A program made the position numbers and the translations under genes. Below are positions 36,555 to 47,000 of a stretch of 64,000 nt of DNA, in pieces. This DNA is from Mycolicibacterium sp. ND9-15. Its GTDB lineage: Bacteria; Actinomycetota; Actinomycetes; Mycobacteriales; Mycobacteriaceae. Position 1 is the stretch's first letter; each line of letters opens with the position of its first letter. The DNA lies in NCBI RefSeq assembly GCF_035918395.1, contig NZ_CP142362.1, positions 2,331,501 to 2,395,500 on the forward strand. Reading direction: 5' to 3'. Under the pieces are notes generated by a model. It was not told the origin of the DNA. It searched no databases and was given only the letters and a program-made list of their open reading frames with translations.

Positions 36555-37331
36555 ATGGCTGGTGCCGCGCCGTTCGTGGCCGACCTGCGCGCCGAGAGCG
36601 ACGAACTCGACGCCATCGTCTCCGACCTTCCCGCCGCCCGCTGGGCCGAGCCCACCCCGGCAGAAGGCTGGACTGTCGCCCATCAGATCGCGCATCTGCT
36701 GTGGACCGACCGCGTCGCGCTCACCGCGGTGACCGACGAGGCCGCGTTCGCGGCGCTGCTCGAGGAGGCGGCCAAGGACCCCGCCGGCTTCGTCGACTCG
36801 GGCGCCGAGGAGTTGGCCGCCGTGCCGTCCGCGGAGTTGCTCGCCGACTGGCGGCGCACCCGCGCTCGGTTGCACGACGAGTTGCGCAACGTCGCCGACG
36901 GACGAAAACTCCCGTGGTTCGGGCCGCCGATGAGCGCGGCGTCGATGGCGACGGCCCGGCTGATGGAGACCTGGGCGCACGGCCTCGACGTCGCCGACGC
37001 GCTCGGTGTGCAACGGCCAGCCACCGCGCGGCTGCGCTCGATCGCCCACATCGGCGTGCGCACCCGCGACTTCTCGTTCGCGGTCAACGGCCGGCAACCG
37101 CCCGCTGAGCCGTTCCGCGTCGAGTTACGTGCGCCCGACGGCTCGACATGGTCGTGGGGACCGGAGGACGCGGAGCAGCGGGTCACCGGTTCGGCGGAGC
37201 ACTTCTGCATGCTGGTCACCCAACGACGGCCGCGCTCGACGCTGGACGTGCAGGCGGTCGGCGCGGACGCCGAGGAGTGGCTCGGCATTGCGCAGGCGTT
37301 CGCAGGCCCCCCGGGGTCTGGCCGCGGGTAG
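36555..37331 (+). CDS. Maleylpyruvate isomerase/DinB-like mycothiol-dependent family protein (Rv0036c-like)
   Basis: About 258 residues. The N-terminal four-helix bundle ([34 protein letters not shown] with metal-binding His, [20 protein letters not shown] with the later His) is the MDMPI/TIGR03084 type. Relatives use mycothiol or bind metal, but the reaction here is unknown. The C-terminal SCP2-like half carries [18 protein letters not shown]. The ATG at 36555 is preferred over a GTG at 36546. Confidence 0.83.
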   Translation: MAGAAPFVADLRAESDELDAIVSDLPAARWAEPTPAEGWTVAHQIAHLLWTDRVALTAVTDEAAFAALLEEAAKDPAGFVDSGAEELAAVPSAELLADWRRTRARLHDELRNVADGRKLPWFGPPMSAASMATARLMETWAHGLDVADALGVQRPATARLRSIAHIGVRTRDFSFAVNGRQPPAEPFRVELRAPDGSTWSWGPEDAEQRVTGSAEHFCMLVTQRRPRSTLDVQAVGADAEEWLGIAQAFAGPPGSGRG

Positions 37332-37336
37332 CCCTT

Positions 37337-37400
37337 TCCTGCGAGCGACCGCGTTTGTACGCCCGAGGGCGGCGTGTCGCCGTGCAGACGCGGTCACTCG
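37337..37400. repeat. Dispersed palindromic repeat, copy 2
   Basis: Arms CGAGCGACCGCGTTTGT and GCAGACGCGGTCACTCG form an imperfect palindrome around GGCGGCGTGTCGCCG. Its right 33 bases (37368-37400) are identical to 39117-39149. It lies just past the DinB-like gene and marks the left edge of the scrambled block. Confidence 0.85.
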
Positions 37401-37461
37401 TAGTGCTTGCAGTGGGCGCTGAACAATAGCTTGGCGCACCTCGAGCAAATACAATTCGACG

Positions 37462-38520
37462 GTGCGGGGCGGTTGGCCTCTGGTGGGACGGGACGAAGAG
37501 ATGCAGTTCGTCTCCGAGGCAATCGCGACCCCGAACGGCGGAAGCGGCGTGGTGCTTGCCGGTGCGGCCGGTGTGGGAAAGACGCGGCTCGCTCGTGAGG
37601 CCATCTCCAAAGCCCGCAGTCACGGACGGCGCTGCCACTGGGTCGCTGCCACTGCCTCGGGGCGCTCCGTCCCGCTGGGTGCATTCGCCGAATACGCCAC
37701 CGCATTCGGTCCCGATCCGCTACGCCGTGTCCTGGAGGTGATCGACAAGCTGGTCGGTGGCCAGCCGCCGACGTCGACGGTGATCGGTGTTGACGATGCC
37801 CACCTGCTCGACGAACAGTCCGCCCTGGTTGTCCAACAACTCGTCCAAAGGCGGGCTGCCACAGTCGTGCTCACGCATCGATCGGGTGAGATCGCTCCGG
37901 ACGCGATCAGCTCACTGTGGAAGGACGAGCGGCTGAGACAAACCAACGGTTGGAGCGTGACATTCAGTTCGACGGGGTCGACAGCCAGCGGACCGGCTCA
38001 GGCCACGGGCGATTCCGGCGCGAAAATGACCGGAAACGTCAGCGGTGGCATCGAAGGCCGCGACATCAACTTGGTCATCCAGTGGAACGAGGGGTCACGC
38101 GGACGCTATACGGGCAGCGTCGGCGACGACTACTACATGAGTGGTCTCAGCGTCGATGAGGTGGCTCCGTCATCGAGGACAAATTACCGCTCCGTATTTC
38201 CAATTTCATGCTTGACGCTCGCGGATCCCCCGAAGCCGCAGCCTCCGCGGGAGGGCCCGATACCAGCCAATCCACCGCCTGAGGGGCGGGGCCCGCTGAC
38301 GGACTCGATGAGTAAGAGCGTGGAGATCACGGACGACGTAGATGTATACGACGCTCCCGGCGGCGGTGGGAAGGTCATCGGTGTGTTGGACGGCGGTGAC
38401 GGTCAACGGACCGGCTTGTTCGGCTGCAATCCGGACAACTGGTGTCGCATCTCCTTTACCGGTGGCCCCGACGGCAAGGGCTGGGTCTGGGGCGATTTTC
38501 TCGATAGACCCGGTGGCTAG
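37462..38520 (+). CDS. Chimeric ORF: LuxR-type ATPase N-terminus joined to SH3-like domain
   Basis: 352 residues in two unrelated parts. Residues 1-157 are the AAA-like NTPase of large LuxR regulators (WPLVGRDEEMQFVSEAI, VLAGAAGVGKTRLARE Walker A, TVIGVDDAHLLDEQSALVVQ Walker B) and end abruptly after SLWKDERL. From about residue 160 the style changes to a secreted-protein type (GWSVTFSSTGSTASGPAQAT, beta-rich) ending with a bacterial SH3-like domain (SVEITDDVDVYDAPGGGGKV, WCRISFTGGPDGKGWVWGDF). The LuxR DNA-binding domain and most of the protein are missing. I infer a deletion fusion near 37933. There is no signal peptide, so the SH3 part is probably not exported. Confidence 0.6.
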   Translation: MRGGWPLVGRDEEMQFVSEAIATPNGGSGVVLAGAAGVGKTRLAREAISKARSHGRRCHWVAATASGRSVPLGAFAEYATAFGPDPLRRVLEVIDKLVGGQPPTSTVIGVDDAHLLDEQSALVVQQLVQRRAATVVLTHRSGEIAPDAISSLWKDERLRQTNGWSVTFSSTGSTASGPAQATGDSGAKMTGNVSGGIEGRDINLVIQWNEGSRGRYTGSVGDDYYMSGLSVDEVAPSSRTNYRSVFPISCLTLADPPKPQPPREGPIPANPPPEGRGPLTDSMSKSVEITDDVDVYDAPGGGGKVIGVLDGGDGQRTGLFGCNPDNWCRISFTGGPDGKGWVWGDFLDRPGG

Positions 38521-38550
38521 CCGGCCCGAACGACTCCGGGGCGGCAGACG

Positions 38551-39033
38551 CTATACCTCGCCGGCGGAGTCGGCTCGGCCATCGCCGTCGGTGTCCGTCA
38601 GCTTGATGTCCCACCGGCCGTCGGCGTCGGTGTCGACGTAGGCGACGTCGCCACCCAAGGCCCGGTCGGCCAGTCCATCGCCGTCGACATCCAGCAACCT
38701 GTCGTCGGTTTGGCCGTCAGCATCGACGTCCACCAGTGGGCCGCCGAACTGTTCGACGCCGTCGAGCCCGAACCACCGCAGTCCCCGCTCCACGCTGACC
38801 GTCCAGGTGCCGGTGCCGTCGTCAGTGAAATAGGTTGCGGCTTCGGCATGGTCGCGCACCAAGTGGTCGGCGATACCGTCGGCGTCGAAATCGGCCATCG
38901 CGTCGTCGGGCGACCCATCGCCGTCGAAATCGAGCCCCACCGCTTCGAACGACCCATCGCCGTCCACATCCACATCGGGCGTGCCCGACCAGATCGTGGC
39001 CGAGCCGTCACCGTCACCGAGGCAGTAGTCCAT
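38551..39033 (-). CDS. Acidic protein of DxDxDG calcium-binding-like repeats
   Basis: 160 residues with at least seven Asp-rich loops: DVDGDGS, DFDGDGS, DFDADGI, DVDADGQ, DVDGDGL, DTDADGR and DTDGDGR, plus a WTVSVERGLRWFGLDG core. The loops resemble EF-hand/dockerin or thrombospondin type 3 calcium sites. No signal peptide is visible, although related mycobacterial proteins may use other routes. The codons are high-GC, matching the host. Function unknown; calcium binding is inferred from loop residues only. Confidence 0.65.
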   Translation of the reverse strand: MDYCLGDGDGSATIWSGTPDVDVDGDGSFEAVGLDFDGDGSPDDAMADFDADGIADHLVRDHAEAATYFTDDGTGTWTVSVERGLRWFGLDGVEQFGGPLVDVDADGQTDDRLLDVDGDGLADRALGGDVAYVDTDADGRWDIKLTDTDGDGRADSAGEV

Positions 39034-39116
39034 GCCTGATCAGACGCACGGCCTCAACGGATGGGTTCCATATCGGTCGGATCCCCCGCGCGTGGGCCCC
39101 TTCCTGCACGTACTCC

Positions 39117-39149
39117 GGCGGCGTGTCGCCGTGCAGACGCGGTCACTCG
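39117..39149. repeat. Dispersed palindromic repeat, copy 3 (right half)
   Basis: Identical over 33 bp to 37368-37400; the left arm seen in copy 2 is shortened here. It contains the pcnA stop codon. With copy 2 it brackets the chimeric ORF and the Asp-repeat gene. Confidence 0.85.
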
Positions 39150-40603
39150 CGCGCTGAGCCCGAGCTGCCACCCTTGGCGTTCCACCAGGCCAGTAATTCC
39201 TCCACGGCTTCCTCGCGTGACAGCGGGCCGCGGTCCAGCCTCAACTCTTTGAGGTACTGCCACGCCTGACCGACCTGCGGGCCAGCCGGTATGCCGAGGA
39301 TCTCCATGATCTCGTTGCCGTTGAGGTCGGGCCGCACCCGGGCCAGATCCTCCTTTTCGGCGAGTTCGGCGATCCGATGCTCGAGGTCGTCGTAGTTCGC
39401 CTGGAGCCGCTCTGCCCGACGCTTGTTGCGGGTGGTGCAGTCGGCGCGCACCAACTTGTGCAGCTTCGGCAGAAGCGGGCCGGCATCCGTGACGTACCGG
39501 CGCACCGCCGAGTCCGTCCACTTCCCGCCGCCGTATCCGTGGAACCGCAGGTGCAGGTACACCAGCTGCGACACGTCGTCGACCATCTGCTTGGAGTACT
39601 TCAGCGCCCGCATCCGCTTGCGCGTCATTTTCGCGCCCACCACCTCGTGGTGGTGGAAGCTCACCCCGCCGTCGGGCTCGTGCTTACGTGTCGCCGGCTT
39701 GCCGATGTCGTGCAGCAGCGCCGCCCAGCGCAACACCAGGTCGGGACCGTCGTCCTCTAGCTCGATCGCCTGGCGCAGCACCGTCAGCGAGTGCCAGTAG
39801 ACGTCCTTGTGCTGATGGTGCTCATCGATGGCCATCCGCATCGCGCCGACCTCGGGGAGCACCACATCGCCCAACCCGCTTTGGACCATCAGGTCGATAC
39901 CCGCGATCGGATCCGCACCGAGCAGCAGCTTGTCCAGTTCGGCGGCGACCCGCTCGGCGGTGATGCGGGCCAGCTGCGGCGCCATCGCCACGAGCGCGGT
40001 CACCACCCGCGGCGCCACGGTGAACTCCAGCTGCGAGACGAAGCGCGCCGCGCGCAGCATGCGCAACGGATCGTCGCCGAACGACACCTCCGGCGCGGCG
40101 GGTGTATCCAGTGCTTTCATGCGCAGCGCCGTCAACCCGTTCAGCGGGTCCTGGAACTCGGCCGGCCCATCGGCGGTTATGCGCACGGCCATCGCGTTGA
40201 CTGTGAAGTCGCGCCGCACCAGGTCGTCATGGAGGTTGTCGCCGAAGCGCACCTCGGGATGCCGGGACACTTGGTCGTAGCTGTCCGCGCGGAACGTGGT
40301 GATCTCCAGTCGCTCTTCGCCCTTCGCCAGCCCGAGGGTGCCGAACCCGATGCCGGTGTCCCACAGCGCGTCGGCCCACGGGCGCAGCAACTCTTGCATC
40401 TGCTCGGGGCGGGCGTCGGTGGTGAAGTCGAGATCGGTCAGCACCCGACCCAGCAGCGCGTCACGGACACTTCCGCCGACGAGATACAGCTCGTGGCCGG
40501 CGTCAGCGAACAGCCGGCCGAGCTCGCGCAGGACCGCGCCGTGGCGGTTCAGCGCGACCTGCGCGGTGGCCAGCAGTTCAGCGTCGGTCGGGGATACGGG
40601 CAC
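39143..40603 (-). CDS. pcnA: tRNA nucleotidyltransferase (CCA-adding enzyme/PcnA)
   Basis: 486 residues. The head domain has LVGGSVRDALLGRVLTDLDF (GGSVRD and the DLDF metal motif) and RRDFTVNAMAV. The neck/body is followed by an HD domain (LLHDIGKPATRKHEPDGGVS, FHHHEVVGAKM). It adds or repairs the tRNA 3' CCA; the HD part gives phosphohydrolase activity in relatives. The GTG start at 40603 fits the family. It is divergent from mutT4, with a tandem dyad repeat between. Confidence 0.95.
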   Translation of the reverse strand: MPVSPTDAELLATAQVALNRHGAVLRELGRLFADAGHELYLVGGSVRDALLGRVLTDLDFTTDARPEQMQELLRPWADALWDTGIGFGTLGLAKGEERLEITTFRADSYDQVSRHPEVRFGDNLHDDLVRRDFTVNAMAVRITADGPAEFQDPLNGLTALRMKALDTPAAPEVSFGDDPLRMLRAARFVSQLEFTVAPRVVTALVAMAPQLARITAERVAAELDKLLLGADPIAGIDLMVQSGLGDVVLPEVGAMRMAIDEHHQHKDVYWHSLTVLRQAIELEDDGPDLVLRWAALLHDIGKPATRKHEPDGGVSFHHHEVVGAKMTRKRMRALKYSKQMVDDVSQLVYLHLRFHGYGGGKWTDSAVRRYVTDAGPLLPKLHKLVRADCTTRNKRRAERLQANYDDLEHRIAELAEKEDLARVRPDLNGNEIMEILGIPAGPQVGQAWQYLKELRLDRGPLSREEAVEELLAWWNAKGGSSGSARE

Positions 40604-40619
40604 GTTCGGACAGCCTAGT

Positions 40620-40722
40620 CAGCCGACGATCAAGCGGCCCCCAGGCCGCGATGAGGAGGCTGACAATCCCACCCGGCCAGCCGACGATCAAGCGGCCCCC
40701 AGGCCGCGACGAGGAGGCTGAC
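40620..40722. repeat. Two tandem 45-bp dyad repeats in the pcnA-mutT4 gap
   Basis: Copies at 40620-40664 and 40678-40722 differ by one base. Each has outer arms CAGCC/GGCTG and an inner GC hairpin GCGGCC CCCA GGCCGC. Period 58 bp, 13-bp spacer. They occupy most of the divergent promoter region, so they may be regulator sites or transcript hairpins. Confidence 0.9.
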
Positions 40723-40803
40723 GGTCACACGAATGTGCAACGGCTCTGTCACGACCGGTGAGTGCGGAGGGAGCCAATAGGCGTGGCAGCTACTATCGCT
40801 TGG

Positions 40804-41661
40804 GTGTCGGACGGCGAACAGGCCAAACCACGACGGCGCCGGGGGCGGCGCCGTGGCCGACGCGCGGCAGGTCCCCCCGAGGCCTCATCCGATCAGCCCG
40901 CACAGCCTCACAACCGCCCCGTTCCCCGGCCGATTCCCGGTGCCCACCTCAACACTGATGCCGCCCTCGGTAGGAAACCGGACAGCAAGAACTGGCAGTC
41001 CAAGAAGGCGCGTCCGCGCCGTCCCCCCGACCGGCTGCGCACGGTGCACGAGACATCGGCCGGCGGGCTGGTCATCGACGGCATCGACGGCCCGAAGGAC
41101 AGTCAGGTCGCGGCACTGATCGGACGCACCGACCGACGCGGCCGCATGCTGTGGTCACTGCCCAAGGGGCACATCGAGTTGGGTGAGACCGCCGAGCAGA
41201 CCGCCGTCCGCGAGGTCGCCGAGGAGACCGGTGTGCAGGGTAGCGTGCTCGCCGCGCTGGGCAGTATCGACTACTGGTTCGTCACCGAAGGTCGGCGCGT
41301 GCACAAGACCGTGCACCACTACCTGATGCGCTTCCTCGGCGGCGAACTCTCCGACGAGGACCTCGAGGTCACCGAGGTGGCGTGGGTGCCACTGACGGAA
41401 CTGCCGTCACGGCTGGCCTACGCCGACGAGCGCCGGCTCGCCGAGGTCGCCTGGGAGTTGATCGACATGCTGCACGCCCACGGCCCGGCCGCGCTGCCGC
41501 CACTACCCCGATCGTCGCCGCGCCGCCGGCCCCAGACGCATTCGCACGCCCGCAACCGTCGTCCCGACGATCGCGCTCAACCGTCCCCGGGGGCCGAGCG
41601 GAGCGAGTGGGGGAAGACGCAGCCCGGCCGCCGGACGAACGGCTGCGGACAGGGCCCGTGA
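40804..41661 (+). CDS. mutT4: Nudix hydrolase MutT4
   Basis: About 285 residues. The Nudix box [23 protein letters not shown] is complete (catalytic and metal Glu present, split here as [20 protein letters not shown] then TGV). A basic N-terminal tail ([12 protein letters not shown]) and Arg-rich C-terminal tail flank the domain. It hydrolyses nucleoside-diphosphate derivatives, probably oxidised nucleotides. The GTG at 40804 (encoding MSDGEQAK) matches the family start; a GTG at 40783 has a better ribosome site (GGAGGGAG). Its TGA overlaps the start of the next gene. Confidence 0.9.
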   Translation: MSDGEQAKPRRRRGRRRGRRAAGPPEASSDQPAQPHNRPVPRPIPGAHLNTDAALGRKPDSKNWQSKKARPRRPPDRLRTVHETSAGGLVIDGIDGPKDSQVAALIGRTDRRGRMLWSLPKGHIELGETAEQTAVREVAEETGVQGSVLAALGSIDYWFVTEGRRVHKTVHHYLMRFLGGELSDEDLEVTEVAWVPLTELPSRLAYADERRLAEVAWELIDMLHAHGPAALPPLPRSSPRRRPQTHSHARNRRPDDRAQPSPGAERSEWGKTQPGRRTNGCGQGP

Positions 41662-44072
41662 CCTCCGCAGCGCTGCTGCGCGCGCTGGCGGCGCTCATCT
41701 TGCTGGCGCTGAGCGCCCTGCCGGTCGCGGTACCGCGCACCGCCGCCGCCGAACCCGGCTCGACGCCGTTCCTGCAGGTGCGAGTCGACCGCGTCACCCC
41801 CGACGTGGTGACCACCACCAGCGAACCCGTCGTCACCGTCGCCGGTGTCGTGCTCAACGTCGGCGACCGGCCGGTGCGGGACGTGGTGGTCCGGCTGGAG
41901 GACGCCGCGGCGGTGCCGACGTCTATCGGCCTGCGCACCAACCTCACCGGCGACATCGACCAATTCGAACCCGTCGGGGATTTCGTCCAGCTGTCGCCGG
42001 AACTCGCTCGTGGACAAGAGGTTCCGTTCGTCCTCTCGTACCCGCTGCGCTCGGCCGACCGACCGTCGCTCAGCATCGATGAACCGGGCGTCTACCCGGT
42101 GATGGTCAACGTGAACGGCACACCCGACTACGGTGCGCCAGCCCGGCTCGACGACTCTCGCTTCCTCTTGCCGGTACTCGGCGTCCCGCCGGACCCGAGC
42201 GCCGAGTCCGCGGCGGACGCCGTGACGACGGTCGAACCACCGGACACCTCCAAGCCGGTCCTGCTGACCATGCTCTGGCCGATCGCGGACCGGCCCCGAC
42301 TCGCGGCGGGAGCACCGGGCGGGAGCACGCCGGTGCGACTCACCGACGACGACCTCGCGACCTCGCTGGCGCCGGGCGGGCGCCTCGACACGCTGTTGTC
42401 GGCGGTCGAGTTCGCCACCAGCCCACCGGTCGACCCCGACGGTCGGGTGCGGACGGCGACGTGCCTCGCGGTCGACCCGGATCTGCTCGTCACCGTCAAC
42501 GCCATGACGGGTGGCTACGTCGTCAACGTCGGCCCCGACGCGGGGCCCGGCCCACCAACCCGTCCCGGCGCCGGACAGGACGCCGCGGTGGCCTGGCTGA
42601 ACCGGCTCAAGGCGCTGGCGAGGGGCATGTGCGTCGCCTCGACCACCTATGCGCAGGCCGATCTCGATGCGCTGCGCCGTGTCGGCGACCCCGGGCTGGA
42701 CCGGATCGCAGCCGTGTCCGCGGGCGACATCGTCGATCAGATTCTCGGCGTCGCCTCGGTGCGCGGTGCCAGCCTCGTCGGCGATGGTCCGCTGACCGGT
42801 CCCGCGGTGCGCCTGCTGTCCGACCAGGGGGGCCAGACGGTGGCCGTCGCGGCCGCCGACTCGGGGATGGGTGACACCGACGTCACCAATACCCGCGTCG
42901 CCGACACCCGTCCGGTGCGTTTCACGCCGCAACTCGTGGCGGCGCCCTTCGATCCGGCCGTCGGCGCTGCACTGGCCGGTGCGGGCACCGACCCGGTGAC
43001 TCCGGGATATCTGGACCCGTCCCTGGTCATCCCGCTGCAGCATGACTCATCGGTGGCCCGGCGCCAGGACGCGCTCGGCGCGCTGCTGTGGCGGGCGCTG
43101 AATCCCGACGTCACGCCGCGCACACAGATCCTGATGCCGCCGCTGGCGTGGAGCTTGCAGCCCGACGACGCCCGGGCGGTCTTCACGGCGGTGTCCACCG
43201 CGATCAACGCCGGGCTGGCCCAACCGCGTCCACTCCCCGCTGTGATCGGGGAGAGCAGCGCGGTCTCGCCACAGGAGGTGGCCCCGCTGCCCGGCGACGA
43301 CCTGGGCGATCCCGACGCCCGGTTCGACAGCTCGGTGGTTGCGGGCATCTCCGCTGTCACCGCCCGGCTGTGGCGGCTGACGGGGGCGCTGACCACCGAC
43401 GAGCGCACTGGTCTGACCGGGTACGGCTATACCGCGCCGCTGCGGGAGGACATGCTGCGCGCGCTGAGCCAGTCGGTGCCGCCCGACACCCGCAACGGCC
43501 TTGCGCAGCAACGACTCACGACCGTCGGGCATACCGTCGACGACATCTTCAACGCGGTCACCATCGTCAACCCCGGCGGCGCCTACACGCTGGCCACCGA
43601 ACGCAGTCCCCTGCCGCTGGCGCTCCGCAACGACCTGCCAGTGCCGATCCGGGTCCGCCTCGACGTCGACGCGCCCCCCGGAATGACGGTCACCGACATG
43701 GGCGAGATCGTGCTGCCGCCGGGCTACCTACCGTTGCGCGTGCCGATCGAGGTGCACTTCACCCAGCGGGTCGCCGTCGACGTCACGCTCCGCACCGCCG
43801 ACGGACTGCCCCTCGGTGAGCCGGTGCGGCTGTCGGTGCACTCCAACGCCTACGGCAAGGTGCTGTTCTTCATCACGCTCTCGGCCGGTGCCGTCCTGGT
43901 GCTGCTCGCTGGCCGCCGGTTGTGGCACCGCTTCCGCGGCCAGCCGGACCGGGCCGATCTCGACCGTCCCGATCCGCTCGAAGTCGCGCTGAGCTACGAC
44001 GACGAGTCGCACGACGTACCGCTGAGCCGGCCCGGGCGCAGGGGCACCGGCGCGTCCGGCGGCGTGCGGTGA
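41658..44072 (+). CDS. Exported single-span membrane protein (Rv3909-like)
   Basis: 804 residues. It has a signal-like N-terminus ([20 protein letters not shown]), a ~700-residue extracytoplasmic region with beta-rich ends, one C-terminal membrane helix ([19 protein letters not shown]) and a short cytoplasmic tail. DUF6049-type actinobacterial proteins of this kind always sit between a Nudix gene and murJ, suggesting a role in lipid II export. It overlaps both neighbours by 4 bases (GTGA), so mutT4, this gene and murJ are translationally coupled. Confidence 0.82.
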   Translation: MTSAALLRALAALILLALSALPVAVPRTAAAEPGSTPFLQVRVDRVTPDVVTTTSEPVVTVAGVVLNVGDRPVRDVVVRLEDAAAVPTSIGLRTNLTGDIDQFEPVGDFVQLSPELARGQEVPFVLSYPLRSADRPSLSIDEPGVYPVMVNVNGTPDYGAPARLDDSRFLLPVLGVPPDPSAESAADAVTTVEPPDTSKPVLLTMLWPIADRPRLAAGAPGGSTPVRLTDDDLATSLAPGGRLDTLLSAVEFATSPPVDPDGRVRTATCLAVDPDLLVTVNAMTGGYVVNVGPDAGPGPPTRPGAGQDAAVAWLNRLKALARGMCVASTTYAQADLDALRRVGDPGLDRIAAVSAGDIVDQILGVASVRGASLVGDGPLTGPAVRLLSDQGGQTVAVAAADSGMGDTDVTNTRVADTRPVRFTPQLVAAPFDPAVGAALAGAGTDPVTPGYLDPSLVIPLQHDSSVARRQDALGALLWRALNPDVTPRTQILMPPLAWSLQPDDARAVFTAVSTAINAGLAQPRPLPAVIGESSAVSPQEVAPLPGDDLGDPDARFDSSVVAGISAVTARLWRLTGALTTDERTGLTGYGYTAPLREDMLRALSQSVPPDTRNGLAQQRLTTVGHTVDDIFNAVTIVNPGGAYTLATERSPLPLALRNDLPVPIRVRLDVDAPPGMTVTDMGEIVLPPGYLPLRVPIEVHFTQRVAVDVTLRTADGLPLGEPVRLSVHSNAYGKVLFFITLSAGAVLVLLAGRRLWHRFRGQPDRADLDRPDPLEVALSYDDESHDVPLSRPGRRGTGASGGVR

Positions 44073-47000
44073 ACACCGCAGCGCCGCCGCCTCGGCCGCC
44101 GCGCGACCCCCCGCCCCGGCTCAGCCGCGGACCGGCGCCGCGACGCCGGGCCGGTCGCCCGGAGCTATCCGACGCGGCGGTGGTCTCCCGGTCATGGGGC
44201 ATGGCGGTGGCGACGCTGGTCAGCAGGCTTACCGGGTTTGCCCGCATCGTGCTGCTCGCGACCATCCTCGGCGCCGCGCTCACGAGTGCGTTCTCGGTGG
44301 CCTATCAACTGCCGAACCTGATCGCCGCGCTCGTCCTCGAAGCGACGTTCACCGCGATCTTCGTGCCGGTGCTGGCGCGCGCCGAGCGCGACGATCCCGA
44401 CAACGGCACGGCGTTCGTCCGCCGCCTGGTCACGCTGGCGACGACGCTGCTGCTGATCATCACCGCGCTGTCGGTGGCGACGGCGCCGATGCTCGTCGGG
44501 CTGATGCTGGGCAGCCAACCGGAGGTCAACCGCGACCTCACCACCGCGTTCGCCTACCTGCTGCTTCCCCAAGTCCTGTTCTACGGGTTGTCGTCGGTGT
44601 TCATGGCAATCCTCAACACCCGCAACGTGTTCGGTCCTCCCGCCTGGGCGCCGGTATGTAACAACCTGGTCGCGTTGGCGACTCTCGGCTTGTATCTGGT
44701 TGTACCGGGCGAACTTTCGGTCGATCCGGTACGAATGGGCAACGCGAAGCTTCTGGTGCTCGGCATCGGGATGACGCTCGGAACGGTGACGCAGGTGCTG
44801 GTGCTGTTGGTGGCGATCCGCCGCGAGCGCATAAGCCTGCGCCCGCTGTGGGGCATCGACGAGCGGATGAAGCAGTTCGGTGCGATGGCCGCCGCAATGG
44901 TGCTGTACGTGCTGATCAGCCAGATCGGTTTGATCGTCGGCAACCGGATCGCCAGTGGCGCTGCGGCTTCGGGGCCCGCGATCTACAACTACACGTGGTT
45001 GGTGTTGCAGTTGCCGTTCGGCATGATCGGCGTGACGGTGCTGACCGTCGTGATGCCGCGGTTGAGTCGCAACGCCGCCGCCAACGATCAGCGCGCGGTG
45101 CTGGCCGACCTCTCGCTGGCCACTCGGCTGACGATGGTGACGCTCATCCCGATCGTGGCGCTGATGACGGTCGGCGGGCCGGCGATCGGCAGCGCGCTCT
45201 TCGCCTACGGCAACTTCGGCCAGGTCGACGCGAACTACCTCGGCGTGGCGATCACGCTGTCAGCGTTCACGTTGATCCCCTATGCCCTTGTGCTCTTGCA
45301 GCTTCGGGTGTTCTACGCGCGGCAGCAGCCATGGACACCGATCCTGTTGATCATGGTGATCACAACCGTCAAGATCATCGCCTCGCTCATCGCGCCGCAT
45401 CTCACCGACGATCCCGATCTGGTGGCCGGGTACCTGGGTACTGCCAACGGCCTGGGCTTTCTGGCCGGTGCCACCGTCGGCTACTTCCTACTGAGGGCAC
45501 ACCTCGACCCGCCCGGCGGACGCCTGATCAGCGTTCAAGTGGTGCGCACGATCCTGGTCGCCATCGCCGCCTCCCTGCTCGCAGGCATGCTCGGCCACGC
45601 CGCCGACCAGCTGCTCGGGCTCGAGTCGCTGACGGAGAACTGGGGCGGCGCCGGCTCCCTGCTGCGGTTGACGGTGCTCGGTTTGATCATGGTGCCGGTC
45701 ATGGTCGCGGTCCTACTGGCTGCACGCGTCCCCGACGCCCAGGCCGCACTGACCGCCGCCCGCCGCCGCTTCGGGGGGCGGACGGCGCCCACGTCGTCGA
45801 GAGCTGCTTTGACCGGCGACCGGCCGCGAACACGCGCCTCGCTCACGTACCCTGAACAGAGGAATTCGTCCGCGCCGGGCCAACGTCACGGTCCACCGAC
45901 CGTGCGGCGCGGACCACCTCCCCCAGATGCTTGGGACCGGAAGCCGAAAGGACCAGCGGTGAGCGACGAATCCGCAGGTGGCCCCCCGCCCAGTCCCGAC
46001 AGGGGGGCAACCACCCGGCTCCCGGTGTCATCGAGCGGCCCGTCCGACGTCGTCGCCGACGACCTCCAGCCCGACGTGCCCGGTCCCGGCCAGACGACCG
46101 AGTTCGCCGCCGAGAACGGCACTGCGCGAATGCCGGTGTCTGGACGGCCGCCCTCCGACTACGGCGGCGACCCCACCCGCGAACCCCTCGCGTTCGACCC
46201 CCCGCGCGAACCTGCCATCGAGGCCGCCACCTCGGATGAGGACGTCCACCTCATCCCCGGCGCGGTGATCGCCGCGGGCCGCTACCGGCTGCTGGTGTGC
46301 CACGGCGGTCCGCCGACGCTGCAGTTCTGGCAGGCGCTCGATACCGCACTCGACCGTCAGGTTGCGCTCACCTTCGTCGATCCGGACAACACGATGTCCG
46401 ACGAAGTGCTGCGCGGAATTCTGACGCGCACACGCAAGCTCAGCCGTATCGACATGCCCGGCATCGCGCGCGTGCTCGACGTCGTCAATACCGGGTCGGG
46501 TGGCCTGGTCGTGTCGGAGTGGATCCGGGGCGGGTCGTTGGCCGAGGTGGCCAACACCTCGCCCTCCCCCATCGGCGGTGCCAGGGCCATGCAGTCGCTG
46601 GCGGCGGCCGCCGAGGCCGCACACCGCGCGGGGGTGGCCCTGTCGATCGACCATCCCAGTCGCGTGCGGGTCAGCATCGAGGGCGATGTCGCGCTGGCCT
46701 TCCCGGCGACGCTGCCCGACGCGACACCCGAGGACGACATTCGGGGCATCGGGGCGACGCTGTACGCGCTGCTGGTCAACCGGTGGCCGCTGCCCGAACA
46801 CGGGGCGCGCAGCGGGTTGGCGCCCGCCGAACTCGACGCCGCGGGACAACCGACTGAACCGCGCGCCATCGATCGCCAAATACCGTTCCAGATCTCGGCC
46901 GCGGCCGCGCGCGCCGTACAGGAGGGCGGCGGCATCCGCAGCGCACCGACCCTGCTGAACCTGCTGCAACAGGCGACGGCGATCGCCGACCGGACCGAGG

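Noticed and set aside
41577..43043. 488-codon minus-strand frame over mutT4 and the Rv3909-like gene
   Set aside because: Arg/Gly/His-rich shadow with no motif; both plus-strand genes are coherent.
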